Of a stretch of DNA of 37,453 nt, positions 7,678 to 16,900 are shown one piece after another (within the stretch, counting starts at the first letter, position 1; each line of letters starts with the position of its first letter). Below the pieces are notes generated by a model that saw only the letters and a list, made by a program, of their open reading frames with translations, searched no databases and was not told where the DNA came from. This DNA is from Desulfomonilaceae bacterium. GTDB taxonomy: Bacteria > Desulfobacterota > Desulfomonilia > Desulfomonilales > Desulfomonilaceae. Made by a program: the position numbers and the translations under genes. The stretch is taken from assembly GCA_041662605.1 (NCBI GenBank), contig JBAZSD010000034.1:1-37453 (forward strand), written 5' to 3'.

Positions 7678-8886
7678 TTACCCACCTTTGATTCCAGATG
7701 TGATGAATTCCTGCTTCTTGGGAAGTTTGTCTATGACGGCCTTCGGCAAGTTGAAGTTCGTCTCCAAAACATATGCCGGATGAGCGGCAAGAACTGTGCT
7801 GAGGCTTATTTCCTGATATTCTCCACTGTTAAATACGAGGATGAGTTCTGCAGGGCCGTCACCAACGTTTTCCAGAGCATGGCCGTAACCCATAGGCGCA
7901 AAACCGATGTCACCGGCGCCCAGTTCGACAACTTTAGCCCGGCCGTTGGACGCGAACACAGTGAGCCTCATCTTGCCCGAAAGGATGTATTGCCATTCAT
8001 CAGCGTTCGGATGCCAGTGGAGTTCACGAAGAGCGCCACGTTTGAGATGGAGCAATGATCCTGTCATGGTCGTGGAAATGGGAAACTCTTTGGCCGAAGC
8101 CATACGAACCTCGCCATCGGGGTATCGCCTCCACGGTTTTTGGGATCGAAGCGAATACTTGTGAGTCAGAGGTGGAGACAGAACCGTTCCCGGTCCTGAG
8201 ATCGGATTCACCGGGAGGGATGGTGGCGGCGGGCCCTGTGCGATGTAAACCTCTTTTTTGGGAAGATTTATCAAATCCGAAGCAGGAACGTTGAGACTCT
8301 TGGCCACAATTTCCTTCGGAGTCTGGGCGAGCCAGTCCGAGAAGCTGAATGTTGCGAATTCAGAGAAATAGCCGTTGTCAAAGACGAGCAGAAACTTCGC
8401 TTCGCCCGGCCCCAAGCCAAGCCCTTGAATTGAGTGCGCATGGCCACGTGGAAAGTACCAGATGTCTCCGGGGGCAAAGTCTGCTATTTCTATGGTTCCT
8501 TGAGGATCGACGATTGTTACCCGAACGTTGCCCTCGATTATATAGGCCCATTCAGCGGCGTTGGCGTGCCAATGGAGTTCGCGAAGACCACCGGGTTTTA
8601 GTGTCATGAGTACGGCCGCAATATTTTGTGACACTGGAAATTGGACTGCTGTCGCCTCTCGCGCAACACCCCCAGGCAAGATTCGTGCAGGTTGTTGAGC
8701 CAAAGGGAAACGGAACTCTGGAAGGCTTGCAGCGTTCCTATCGCTGGTTCCTACGCCCTGAGCCGGAATCGTTTCGCCGGGGGAAGACTCCACAGGTCCC
8801 CCCAAATGAGAGAGACCAGCTTCACTGCCGGGAATGTCTTCTCCCCCTTTTTTATTGCTTTTTGTTGTGTTAATTGACTTTTTCAT
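7678..8886 (-). CDS. oxdC: Bicupin, oxalate decarboxylase family
   Basis: Start ATG 8886 is chosen over the longer frame because GGAGGTGGG lies just upstream; this gives 402 residues, close to the family's usual ~385. Two cupin domains each carry the Mn ligands: H105, H107, E112 and H151 in the first (E-L-H-W-H-A-N-A-A-E-W and G-H-A-H-S-I-Q), and E-L-H-W-H-P-N-A-D-E-W plus G-H-A-L-E-N in the second. The active-site lid after cupin 1 reads S-E-F-A-T with a Glu (E176), where Bacillus OxdC has S-E-N-S-T; retention of Glu favours decarboxylase (oxalate to formate and CO2) over oxidase. No signal peptide. A truncated second copy lies at 13284-13550. Confidence 0.85.
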   Translation of the reverse strand: MKKSINTTKSNKKGGEDIPGSEAGLSHLGGPVESSPGETIPAQGVGTSDRNAASLPEFRFPLAQQPARILPGGVAREATAVQFPVSQNIAAVLMTLKPGGLRELHWHANAAEWAYIIEGNVRVTIVDPQGTIEIADFAPGDIWYFPRGHAHSIQGLGLGPGEAKFLLVFDNGYFSEFATFSFSDWLAQTPKEIVAKSLNVPASDLINLPKKEVYIAQGPPPPSLPVNPISGPGTVLSPPLTHKYSLRSQKPWRRYPDGEVRMASAKEFPISTTMTGSLLHLKRGALRELHWHPNADEWQYILSGKMRLTVFASNGRAKVVELGAGDIGFAPMGYGHALENVGDGPAELILVFNSGEYQEISLSTVLAAHPAYVLETNFNLPKAVIDKLPKKQEFITSGIKGG

Positions 8887-9460
8887 GACCCACCTCCGAA
8901 ATACAATTTCACATGAAATTGCGAGCCAGATCCGATGCCCATGGATCACCTTCCGGCTTGCTCAAAAATATTTTCCACCTGTATGCCAAGATGCCAATTC
9001 GCATATTTGGATTCTTCGGTTGCTTAGCCAAAATGTTAGTCTATGGGCCCAATGTACTGTTTCAGACATTTTCAGAGAAAAAAGTTGTTGGTAAGACTTG
9101 GCGCCTTAAAACCGTCACTTAAATGGATCTTGTCAATTCCGGAAGGCTGTGACAAATTCCTCTTGGCCCTCGGCGTTCCCATTCCCACGTTCTTTTCCCA
9201 AACCGGATATCGCAGGAACGCCGACTCTTTCTAACGTATTCCTCTGCAATTTCAAACTATTGACTCGTTGATGGCAAAACTATAGTATGCTTGGAATAGT
9301 CTCTCTAAAACACGTGGATCCCCAAACCGCATGCTCGGCATGGCTGAAAAATTCCTCAATTTTTGGAGGCGCCATTTAGGGATATTAGGCGGGACATCGA
9401 ACCTTAAAGGCGCATCTCTACGGATAAAACTCCATGCCATGTCGAAAGGAAGCGTGATCA
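8887..9460. other. Divergent intergenic region upstream of bicupin and K+ channel genes
   Basis: About 570 bases between two divergently transcribed genes. It contains a GGCGCC element at about 9097-9106 (CTTGGCGCCTTAAAACC, similar to the reverse of the dispersed motif) and motif copy B at 9361-9374. A plus-strand frame starting at 9331 overlaps the channel gene out of phase and is not considered real. Confidence 0.4.
9361..9374 (+). repeat. Dispersed motif TTTTGGAGGCGCCA, copy B
   Basis: Same 14 bases as copy A at 6901-6914; located about 90 bases upstream of the K+ channel start. Confidence 0.5.
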
Positions 9461-10165
9461 GTGATCAATATCGGGCGAGTCTTTCGGGAAAAGGCGTTGC
9501 TGGTACTTATGTTATTCCTGGCGCTTTTGCTTTTGGACCCACTGATCCCCGCCTCTCTAACAAATTTGCCTTTCGCAACAATCGGAGTGGCTGGGGCTTG
9601 GCTCCTCAGCGAGAAGAAGAGCCTTTCGCGGAAAGTAATATTTTTTTCGACGGTGGCGGTCTTAGTCCTTGTGGCCTGTGCAAGACTTCTGCCGGCCGCC
9701 GCAGACCAAGCCGCACGAGTACCCATAGGTCTCCTGTTCTTGATCTTTATCCTAATCCTGTATACTTACTGTGCGGTTCAGATTCTCTCAGTTTTGTTAA
9801 AGGCCAAGGAGGTGACGCATGACCTGATCATCTCAGCAGGGAACCTTTATATAATCTTGGGGATGTTTTGGGCCCACATATACACTGTACTCGACTGGTT
9901 TCATCCTGAGGCGTTTTCCTTAAATGTTCAGCAGAGAGACTCGGCGTCGCATTTCGTCTATTTCAGTTTCGTCACTTTGGCGTCGCTGGGGTACGGAGAT
10001 ATCACGCCGAAGACGGAATTCGCCCAGAGACTGGCCATTATTGAAGTAATTATGGGACAGTTCTACGTAGCAGTGGTGGTAGCCTACCTCGTAAGCGTTT
10101 TTATCGGCCGAAAGATTCAAAAGGTCGATGAGAAATCCAACTACCGAGATGAGCCGCACGATTGA
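9461..10165 (+). CDS. Two-pore-helix type potassium channel protein
   Basis: A 234-residue membrane protein starting with GTG 9461 (in-frame stop just upstream; AAGGAAG 11 bases before). It has about five or six hydrophobic segments: four in the N-terminal half (~10-130), then a pore module with the selectivity sequence T-L-A-S-L-G-Y-G-D-I-T-P (residues ~170-181) and a last transmembrane helix before a short charged tail. The GYGD filter is diagnostic of K+ channels. There is no RCK/TrkA-N regulatory domain. It precedes the CPA1 antiporter by 121 bases on the same strand, so the pair may serve ion homeostasis. Confidence 0.88.
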   Translation: MINIGRVFREKALLVLMLFLALLLLDPLIPASLTNLPFATIGVAGAWLLSEKKSLSRKVIFFSTVAVLVLVACARLLPAAADQAARVPIGLLFLIFILILYTYCAVQILSVLLKAKEVTHDLIISAGNLYIILGMFWAHIYTVLDWFHPEAFSLNVQQRDSASHFVYFSFVTLASLGYGDITPKTEFAQRLAIIEVIMGQFYVAVVVAYLVSVFIGRKIQKVDEKSNYRDEPHD

Positions 10166-10286
10166 GGTTTGTTGAAGGAGGCAGGTAGCCTGTATCAGTA
10201 AGGCGTTCATGTGCGCCCCAATTCTTGGATAGTTTGATAACGAGATTCATCTTTGAACATTGATAATCTCGCGATAGGAAGACGGA

Positions 10287-11525
10287 ATGATTGATTATCC
10301 AACGATCATTTTCGCAGCGTTGCTCATCTTTTGTTACGGTCTGATCTCGCGTGTGTCCGAGAAATCCCCAATTTCTGGGCCGATGGTCTTTGTGGCAATT
10401 GGAATATTGGCCGGTCCCCTTGCTTTTGATTTGTTCGAAGTCAACCTCAACGCCACCATTGTGAAGTTGATTGCCGAGATCACTCTCGTGATAGTCTTGT
10501 TCGTGGATGCCTCAACGGTCAATCTGCACACGTTGCGGGCCAATCGAGGACTACCGCTCCGTCTGCTCGGCATCGGACTCCCACTAACGATGGTTCTGGG
10601 TTTTGTTGCCGCAGCCTGGTTGATCAATGTGCAGAGCCTATGGGTTGCAGCGCTCGTGGCGCTCATTCTTTCTCCCACCGACGCTGCCCTCGGGCAGGCA
10701 GTGGTGGCCAGTAAGCGCCTTCCAGAGCATATCCGTCAGGCCATCAACGTAGAAAGCGGACTCAATGACGGGATAGCTTTGCCCCCAATTCTTATGTGCC
10801 TGGCAGTTCTCTCCGGAGGGGAGAACACGGGGTCTCACCCAGATTCATGGCTCGTCTTCATGGTGCGTCAGCTCACGGTTGGACCCCTCGCTGGAATCAT
10901 GATCGGTTGGTTGGGAGGACGTCTAGTGGACAAGGCGTCGCGTAAAAATTGGATGCAGCCAACATTCCAGCGCCTTGTTGCAGGATCTATGGCGGTACTT
11001 GCGTATGCGTTAGCCGAAGCGTTTCACGGAAATGGTTTCATTGCCGCCTATTGCGCTGGGCTTTTTCTCGGCACACAGACAAACGCTGTTCGTGAGCGAA
11101 TTCAAGAGTTCGGAGAGGCAGAGGGTCAGCAGATGTCCCTTTTCGTGTTCCTGATATTGGGTCTTGCTATGGTTCCGGCAATGGTCAATTATTGGGATAT
11201 TGAAGCCCTCTGCTACGCTATCTTGAGTCTCACCGTGATCCGCATGATACCGGTCGTCTTATGTCTTCAAGGGGCAGGCCTTGACGGCCCCGGAATGTGG
11301 TTCATCGCCTGGTTTGGGCCCCGAGGCATCGCTTCCGTGCTGTATGCGCTCATGGCGGTGATCAAGCTGGGTGTCACGGGTTATGAGCGAGGGTTTGCCG
11401 TCATCACGTTAACCATTCTCCTGAGCGTCTTCTTGCACGGCCTATCCGCTGTGCCTCTTACAGCGTGTTACTCTCGATACCTGGACAAACAAAGATTTCT
11501 CCATAATGATAGTGCGAGCGATTGA
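10287..11525 (+). CDS. CPA1-family cation/proton antiporter (NhaP-like)
   Basis: A 412-residue polytopic membrane protein with about 12 hydrophobic segments, the standard size of the CPA1 membrane domain. Diagnostic motifs are S-P-T-D-A-A-L (helix-5 Asp region) and E-S-G-L-N-D-G (the Asn-Asp ion-binding pair), plus G-P-R-G-I-A-S-V-L-Y near the C-terminus. Proteins of this family exchange Na+ or K+ for protons across the inner membrane. It lacks the long cytoplasmic tail of some NhaP proteins. It sits just downstream of the K+ channel gene on the same strand. Ion selectivity cannot be told from sequence. Confidence 0.9.
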   Translation: MIDYPTIIFAALLIFCYGLISRVSEKSPISGPMVFVAIGILAGPLAFDLFEVNLNATIVKLIAEITLVIVLFVDASTVNLHTLRANRGLPLRLLGIGLPLTMVLGFVAAAWLINVQSLWVAALVALILSPTDAALGQAVVASKRLPEHIRQAINVESGLNDGIALPPILMCLAVLSGGENTGSHPDSWLVFMVRQLTVGPLAGIMIGWLGGRLVDKASRKNWMQPTFQRLVAGSMAVLAYALAEAFHGNGFIAAYCAGLFLGTQTNAVRERIQEFGEAEGQQMSLFVFLILGLAMVPAMVNYWDIEALCYAILSLTVIRMIPVVLCLQGAGLDGPGMWFIAWFGPRGIASVLYALMAVIKLGVTGYERGFAVITLTILLSVFLHGLSAVPLTACYSRYLDKQRFLHNDSASD

Positions 11526-11952
11526 GCGCACTGTTTTTAAGACCAGTAGCAGGGCCTTTGGAGCGATAACCCTTAGGGGATTGAGGTTCCTCTCGCTATA
11601 GTGGTGACAACCTATAATGAGTTCAGATTGAAGGCTTCTCGTTTGTTGTGATTGCCGTCTGATTAATAGAGATTCGGCTAGTCTACTATTGGCTCCCCTC
11701 GACACCAAGTTGTGTTGCTTTCTGAGGAAGCGTCGGCTGTGATGAAATGACTGTTCCGAGCGAAACGGAGAAGGATTCCGCCAGAGTTTAGACCGTCGGG
11801 GGATAAATCGCTGGGGCTCATAGAACCAATGCGATCGAGCAGCCTCCGAAGATTCCATTTCTCGGCTAAAATCCGGTAGGGCAACGTCAATGCGAAGTGT
11901 AGAGTTCTTTTTTTCTCAATTTTTGTCCATCTCGGACTGAAACATTGTAGTT
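11526..11952. other. Convergent intergenic region
   Basis: About 430 bases between the antiporter gene (plus) and the AEC carrier gene (minus). Only shadow frames are present and no strong hairpin followed by a T-run was seen. Confidence 0.4.
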
Positions 11953-12879
11953 TCACTGCTCAAAGATAATCAGGACCGCTGAGAGCGACAGTATAGACAG
12001 GAGGGTGGACAGCAGGATAGAAGACGTGGCCAATTCCACGTCGCTGTTTAATTGCGATGAAAGTATGTAATTTTGTGGAGAAGTCGGTAAAGCAAAGTAT
12101 ACCATTGCAACTTTCAAGGCTGAATAGGATACGTTGAAAGTTTTTAAGCATATGTAGCCAATTACCGGGAGCACGATCAATTTGAATAGAGCTGCCGCAA
12201 GCGCTTTTCCGAGATAATTCCTAGACCCTGAAAGAGTCAGTGTCCCGCCAATCGAAATCAGAGCGAGGGGTAATGTTACCAGGGACATTAATGCGAAAGT
12301 ATTCTCAACAAAAACAGGGAAAGGGATGGCTAAGCGTGAATAAAGAATTCCCGAAAGGCAGGCCAGAATAAGCGGGTTGGAAATCATGGCCTTTCCTATC
12401 AGCATCGTTCTCGAGTTTTTCGGGCAGGTTTGGTTGGAATACCAGATCATACTCGAGACCGCCAGAACGTTTATGAAGGGAATAACAAATCCTATAAGGA
12501 CGCCAAACGTCCTTACGCCATCTGCGCCCAGCGCCGAAAACGTCAGAGCCATCCCTATGTAGGAACTGAATCGATAGCAACTCTGAGAAAAAGAACCTAC
12601 CTGATAATCAGGGATGTTAAATAGCCGTGAAAAAAGTAGACTTATCAAGAAAACCGTGAACACGGCGCATAAGACCGCCAGAATTAGACTTGCTTCGATA
12701 CCTGTGTCCGGAGAGGGTTTCCCGGTCTTCCAGAACAGGAGACAAGGAAAGAGGATGTAGTAAATCAATCGGTCGGATGCGTTGATGAAAGAATCATCAA
12801 TCCATCCGAATTGTTTCAGCAATATTCCAAGGGTTATGACCACAAATATGGGCAGCAGACAATTGAGAATCAAGAGCAC
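11953..12879 (-). CDS. AEC-family transporter (auxin efflux carrier/malonate-malate type)
   Basis: A 308-residue, very hydrophobic protein with about ten membrane segments arranged as two five-helix halves, the size and layout of bacterial AEC permeases. The N-terminus (L-L-I-L-N-C-L-L-P-I-F-V-V-I-T-L-G) and the segment F-A-L-P-T-S-P-Q-N-Y-I-L near the C-terminus are characteristic. Members move organic acids such as malate or malonate; substrate here is unknown. Translation begins at GTG 12879, six bases after AGGAG. It is transcribed alone, towards the antiporter gene. Confidence 0.87.
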   Translation of the reverse strand: MLLILNCLLPIFVVITLGILLKQFGWIDDSFINASDRLIYYILFPCLLFWKTGKPSPDTGIEASLILAVLCAVFTVFLISLLFSRLFNIPDYQVGSFSQSCYRFSSYIGMALTFSALGADGVRTFGVLIGFVIPFINVLAVSSMIWYSNQTCPKNSRTMLIGKAMISNPLILACLSGILYSRLAIPFPVFVENTFALMSLVTLPLALISIGGTLTLSGSRNYLGKALAAALFKLIVLPVIGYICLKTFNVSYSALKVAMVYFALPTSPQNYILSSQLNSDVELATSSILLSTLLSILSLSAVLIIFEQ

Positions 12880-13283
12880 GAATTGCTCCTATACCCCATT
12901 CGAGAATTAGGGTCTTCGAGAGTTAAGGAACTCGACGTGTTCCACCGTGAGATGTTTTTGCGCATGCTCATTAGCTTCTGGGGTGATATCGTCGCTCAAA
13001 TGATCAACAACGGTCGGTATTTATTGCTTCGGCGCTAGAGGCGCCCAGGCCCAAGTTGTTCCCGGTGATGCTCGTTATTTCCCACTTTTCCCTGTGTGCG
13101 TATGTCGAATCTATTAGCGCTGTGGAGAAGAGAGATTAGCATGATGGGGTTAAATAACACAACGTCGTAAAAATCATTTAACAATTTCTCACGCTGCCAC
13201 TTTGTGTAAGAGAGTTTCACCCTGTTCTTTTCAATCAGATGCCGAGTATTTCAAGAGAGAATGAACTCTAGAAAAACGCCATA
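12880..13283. other. Spacer including duplicated 3' flank of the bicupin
   Basis: No gene seen. From about 13195 to 13283 the sequence resembles the downstream flank of the intact bicupin gene (about 7540-7677): both contain AATCAGATGCCG and an AAAARCGCCATAT block in the same order. This shows that the duplicated segment extends beyond the coding sequence. Confidence 0.5.
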
Positions 13284-13550
13284 TCACCTTGTTTTGGTTC
13301 CGGAAGTGATGAAATCCTGCTTCTTGGGAAGTTTTATCAAATCCCAAGCAGGAACATTGAGACTCTTTGCCACAATGTCCTTCGGAGTCTGGGTGAGCCA
13401 GTCTGCGAAGCTGAATGTTCCGAATTCAGAGAAATAGCCGTTGTCAAAAACCAGCAGGAACTTCGCTTCACCCGGCCCCATGCCAAGCCCTTGAATTGAT
13501 TGGGCATGTCCACGTGGAAAGTACCAGATGTCTCCAGGGGCAAAGTCTGC
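13284..13550 (-). pseudogene. Truncated, internally deleted second copy of the bicupin gene
   Basis: The minus strand reads A-D-F-A-P-G-D-I-W-Y-F-P-R-G-H-A-Q-S-I-Q and continues through the lid (here S-E-F-G-T) to W-D-L-I-K-L-P-K-K, then directly to Q-D-F-I-T-S-G-T-K-T-R and a stop. In the intact gene the first part ends cupin 1 and the last part is the extreme C-terminus. The junction (13324-13331) is the 8-base word TTGGGAAG, which occurs in the intact gene at 7718-7725 and 8258-8265, 540 bases apart. So the copy lost cupin 2 by an in-frame event between short repeats, and also lost everything upstream of 13550. It retains no complete cupin domain. Confidence 0.85.
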
Positions 13551-13941
13551 GCTAGCTGACCGAAAATGTTAAAATGAGCGCCGAAAAGCTTTCATTGTGT
13601 GATTCCGTTTATGGGATGCCTCCGGGTTTTCTCCCGTGTGGACTTATCAAGACAACCAGTTAGTTTTTAGCCGATATTCCCGTGGGATTTTCCAGAGAGT
13701 GTTTCTAAGCTCCTAAATAAGCGATTGCTTAAACTTCAAGGCGCCTAAGGTGTGTTTTGCTTGAGGAGACACCTGTTTCTGGTCCCCAAATTTTGGGGGC
13801 GCCAAGATTTTTTTCGCAGCCCAACATAAATATTTTGTTAGACTGGCGTTAGCGTGGGAGGCAGCTTTGTCATTAAGCCAGAATTTGTTGTTTATTAACG
13901 GTAATCGGTTTTTCTGTCTCATGTCCCGAGAGGAGGGGGCT
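13551..13941. other. Upstream region of the TPR-CHAT gene
   Basis: About 390 bases without a gene. It holds a GGCGCC element near 13739-13745, an inverted pair AGGTGT (13748-13753) and ACACCT (13769-13774), and copy C of the dispersed motif at 13791-13804. No clear promoter was identified. Confidence 0.4.
13791..13804 (+). repeat. Dispersed motif TTTTGGGGGCGCCA, copy C
   Basis: Differs from copies A and B by one base (G for A at position 7). It lies about 140 bases upstream of the TPR-CHAT start. Confidence 0.5.
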
Positions 13942-16900
13942 ATGGAGAGAATAGGTGTGGGTCTTTCAATCGTCGTTTTCATTATTATGGTTTTGCCATC
14001 TTTTGTTTTGGCTCAGTCCACGGACGAAGGGGAACGTCTCTGGGCAGAAGCCTACGATCTGGAACAGAACGCCAAGACAGCGGGTGATAGCGAAGCCGCG
14101 CTCGAAAAGTACAAACAGGCCATCGCCATTTTCGAAAAGGTTGGATATAGGAAAGGGGTCGGGAGAATATCGAACAGCGCCGGATATATCTATTATTCGC
14201 TAGGCCGACACAACAAGGCAATAGAATATTATGAGAATTCCCTGGAGATAGCCAGGAAGCTTGACGACCTATGGGGAGAAGGGCAGACCCTTAACGACAT
14301 TGGTCTTGTTTATAATTCTTTGGGACAACATAGCAAGGCAATAGAGTATTTCGAGAAGTCTTTGGATGTGGCCAAGAAGATCGGGGACGAAGGGACTGAA
14401 GGGCTAACCCTGAACAACTTGGGTCTCGCATTTTTGGCCTTGGGTGAATTCAGCAAAGCTGCAGAGTATTGCAAGAAGTCTCTTCAGGTTAGGGGAAAAG
14501 GTGGAGATTTAAAGGGAGAAGTCCAAAGCTTGAATAGCCTCGGGAATATCTACAAAGGCTGGGGTGAATATAGTAAAGCGGTGGAGTACTATCAACGATC
14601 TCTGGACCTAACCAGGCAGGTCGGTGATGTCAGTGGAGAAGGACAAACACTGAACAACCTCGGTCTTGTATACTCGGCTTTGGGGAAAAATGGCCGAGCA
14701 ATAGGGTATTTTGAGGATTCCCTGGAGATTAAGAAGAAGACTGGAGATTCAAAGGGAGAAGGGCTAATCCTGAATAACTTAGGTCTGGTTCATTCGGCCT
14801 CGGGTGAATACAGTAAAGCGATAAATTATTATGAGAAGTCTTTGGAAGTTAGGAAAAAGGTTGGTGACTTAAAGGAAGAAGGACAAACGTTGGAAAATCT
14901 CGGAAATATCTATTTGGCCAGGGGCCCATATCCCAAAGCGGTAGAATATTACGAAAAGTCTCTTGATATAGCTAGAAAGGTTAGTGACGTAACACGAGAA
15001 GGCCAAGCTCTGAATAAGCTCGGTCTTGTCCATTATTCTTGGGGCCAGTATCCTAAAGCGATTGAGTATCATGAGAAATGTCTTGAGATTAGAAGAAAGG
15101 TTGGTGACTCAAAAGGCGAAGGGACCACACTAAATGATCTAGGTAATGTCTATGCGGCCTGGGGTCAATACAGTAAAGCGACAGAATGTTATCAGCAATC
15201 TCTCGACATATCCAAGAAATTCGGCGACGTAAGAGGAGAAGGCGCTGCTCTTAACAACTTCGGCATGATCAATCATTTTCGGGGTGAATACGTTAAAGCG
15301 GCAGACTATTATGAGAAATCCCTGGAGATATTTAGAAAAATAGGTGACGTAGGAGCGGAAGGGACTACCCTGAACAATCTAGGTGTGGTCTATAAGGATT
15401 GGGGTCAATACAGCAAGGCAGTAGATCATTATGGGCAGTCACTGGAGATCAGGAAGAGAATTGGTGATTTGAATGGAGAAGGGGGGAGCTTAAATAATCT
15501 CGGTAGGGTTTATTTTTTCTGGGGTCGATACATCAAAGCGATAGAGTATTACGAGCAGTCTCTGGAGATTAGGCGAAGGCTTGGTGATTTGAGTGGGGAA
15601 GGGCAAGCCTTGGCCAACCTCGGCAATGTCTACAAGGCCTGGGGTCAATACAGTAAAGCAATAGAATGTTATCAGCAGTCTCTGGAGATTAAGAAAAATA
15701 TTGACGATCTCAGGGGAGAAGGGGTAATTCTTGGCGACCTCGGCAATGTCTACGCGACCCAGGGTCAATATTCCGAGGCGCTAAGCATCCTCCAGAAGGC
15801 GCTTCAGATTTCGAGAAAGATCGGGGTTCCAACAGATTCAGCAACGGATAACATCGGAAACCTTTACCTCGATATTGGGGAGATTAAGAAAGCCGAACCA
15901 TTTTTGATAGAGGCGGGTTTTGACGCATCCCTGGGCCGGCTGTGCCTGCTAAAAGCGGATTACAGTTCAGCCAAGAAACACTATGAAAGCCTTGTAAAAT
16001 CTTCCGAGCAAAACAGAAACACCGATAATCTGTTCATAGCGTATACAGGCACGGGAGTCGCTTTGGAAAACATGGGGGATGACCACCGCGCCGCCGAGTA
16101 TTTTCGTAAGGCCATCGACCTCACTGAGGATCTGCGATCCGCTCTGAATGCCTCGGAAAGAGGTGAGTTCTACAACGTACGAATCTGGGGTTTTTACAGG
16201 ACCGCTCCTTACGAGGGACTCGCCAGAGTTCTCATCAAACTGAACAGGCCTCTTGATGCTCTTCGAGAGTCTGAATACACCAAAGCCCGAATGTTTGCCG
16301 AGGGTCTGTCAAAGAGAGCGGAAGGCTCGACACCAGAAGTTTCAAAAGATGTGGTTGACTTGGATTCCCAACTCGATGAACAGCTAGCGGCGCTCACCAA
16401 AAACCTCCAAAGAGCATATGAGAAAGGTAATAAAGATTCTATAGCTGTCCTTGAGCTTCAGGTGAACGAGACGAAAATCAAACTCGCCAAACACGTGGAG
16501 ACACTTCGCAGGGAGTATCCCCTTTTCGCAGCGACAAAATATCCCAAACCAATGGGGCTGGATCAGGCGACCCTGGAAGTTAACGAATGGGTCTTGGTCT
16601 ATCATGTTACTGATTCCGGAATCATAATCTACCTTACTAAGGGTAAGAATCTTGTTAAGGCGGTCTTCAAACCCATAGCGGTAAAAGAAATTGATGAACT
16701 GATCCGTAGTTTTCGTCAACCACTGGAAATCGGGCCCAAAGACAAACTAGAAGACAAGCTCAAATCCTTCGACTTTGATTCCGGCAAGAAACTGTCCGAC
16801 CTTCTTGTTGCCGATATTCTTTCATTTCTTCCCAAAGACTCACCTGTAATTATCGTCCCCGATGGTCCACTGGGTATGCTCCCTTACGAGATGCTGGTAC

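Noticed and set aside
7780..8873. Several plus-strand frames across the bicupin gene
   Set aside because: All are antisense shadows of a well-supported coding sequence.
9331..9822. 163-codon plus-strand frame overlapping the K+ channel
   Set aside because: The channel frame has a GYGD filter and membrane segments; the overlapping frame has neither motif nor sensible composition.
14164..15843. Regular 120-bp repeats as a CRISPR or other non-coding array
   Set aside because: The unit length is a multiple of three, repeats are contiguous without spacers and encode TPR motifs.
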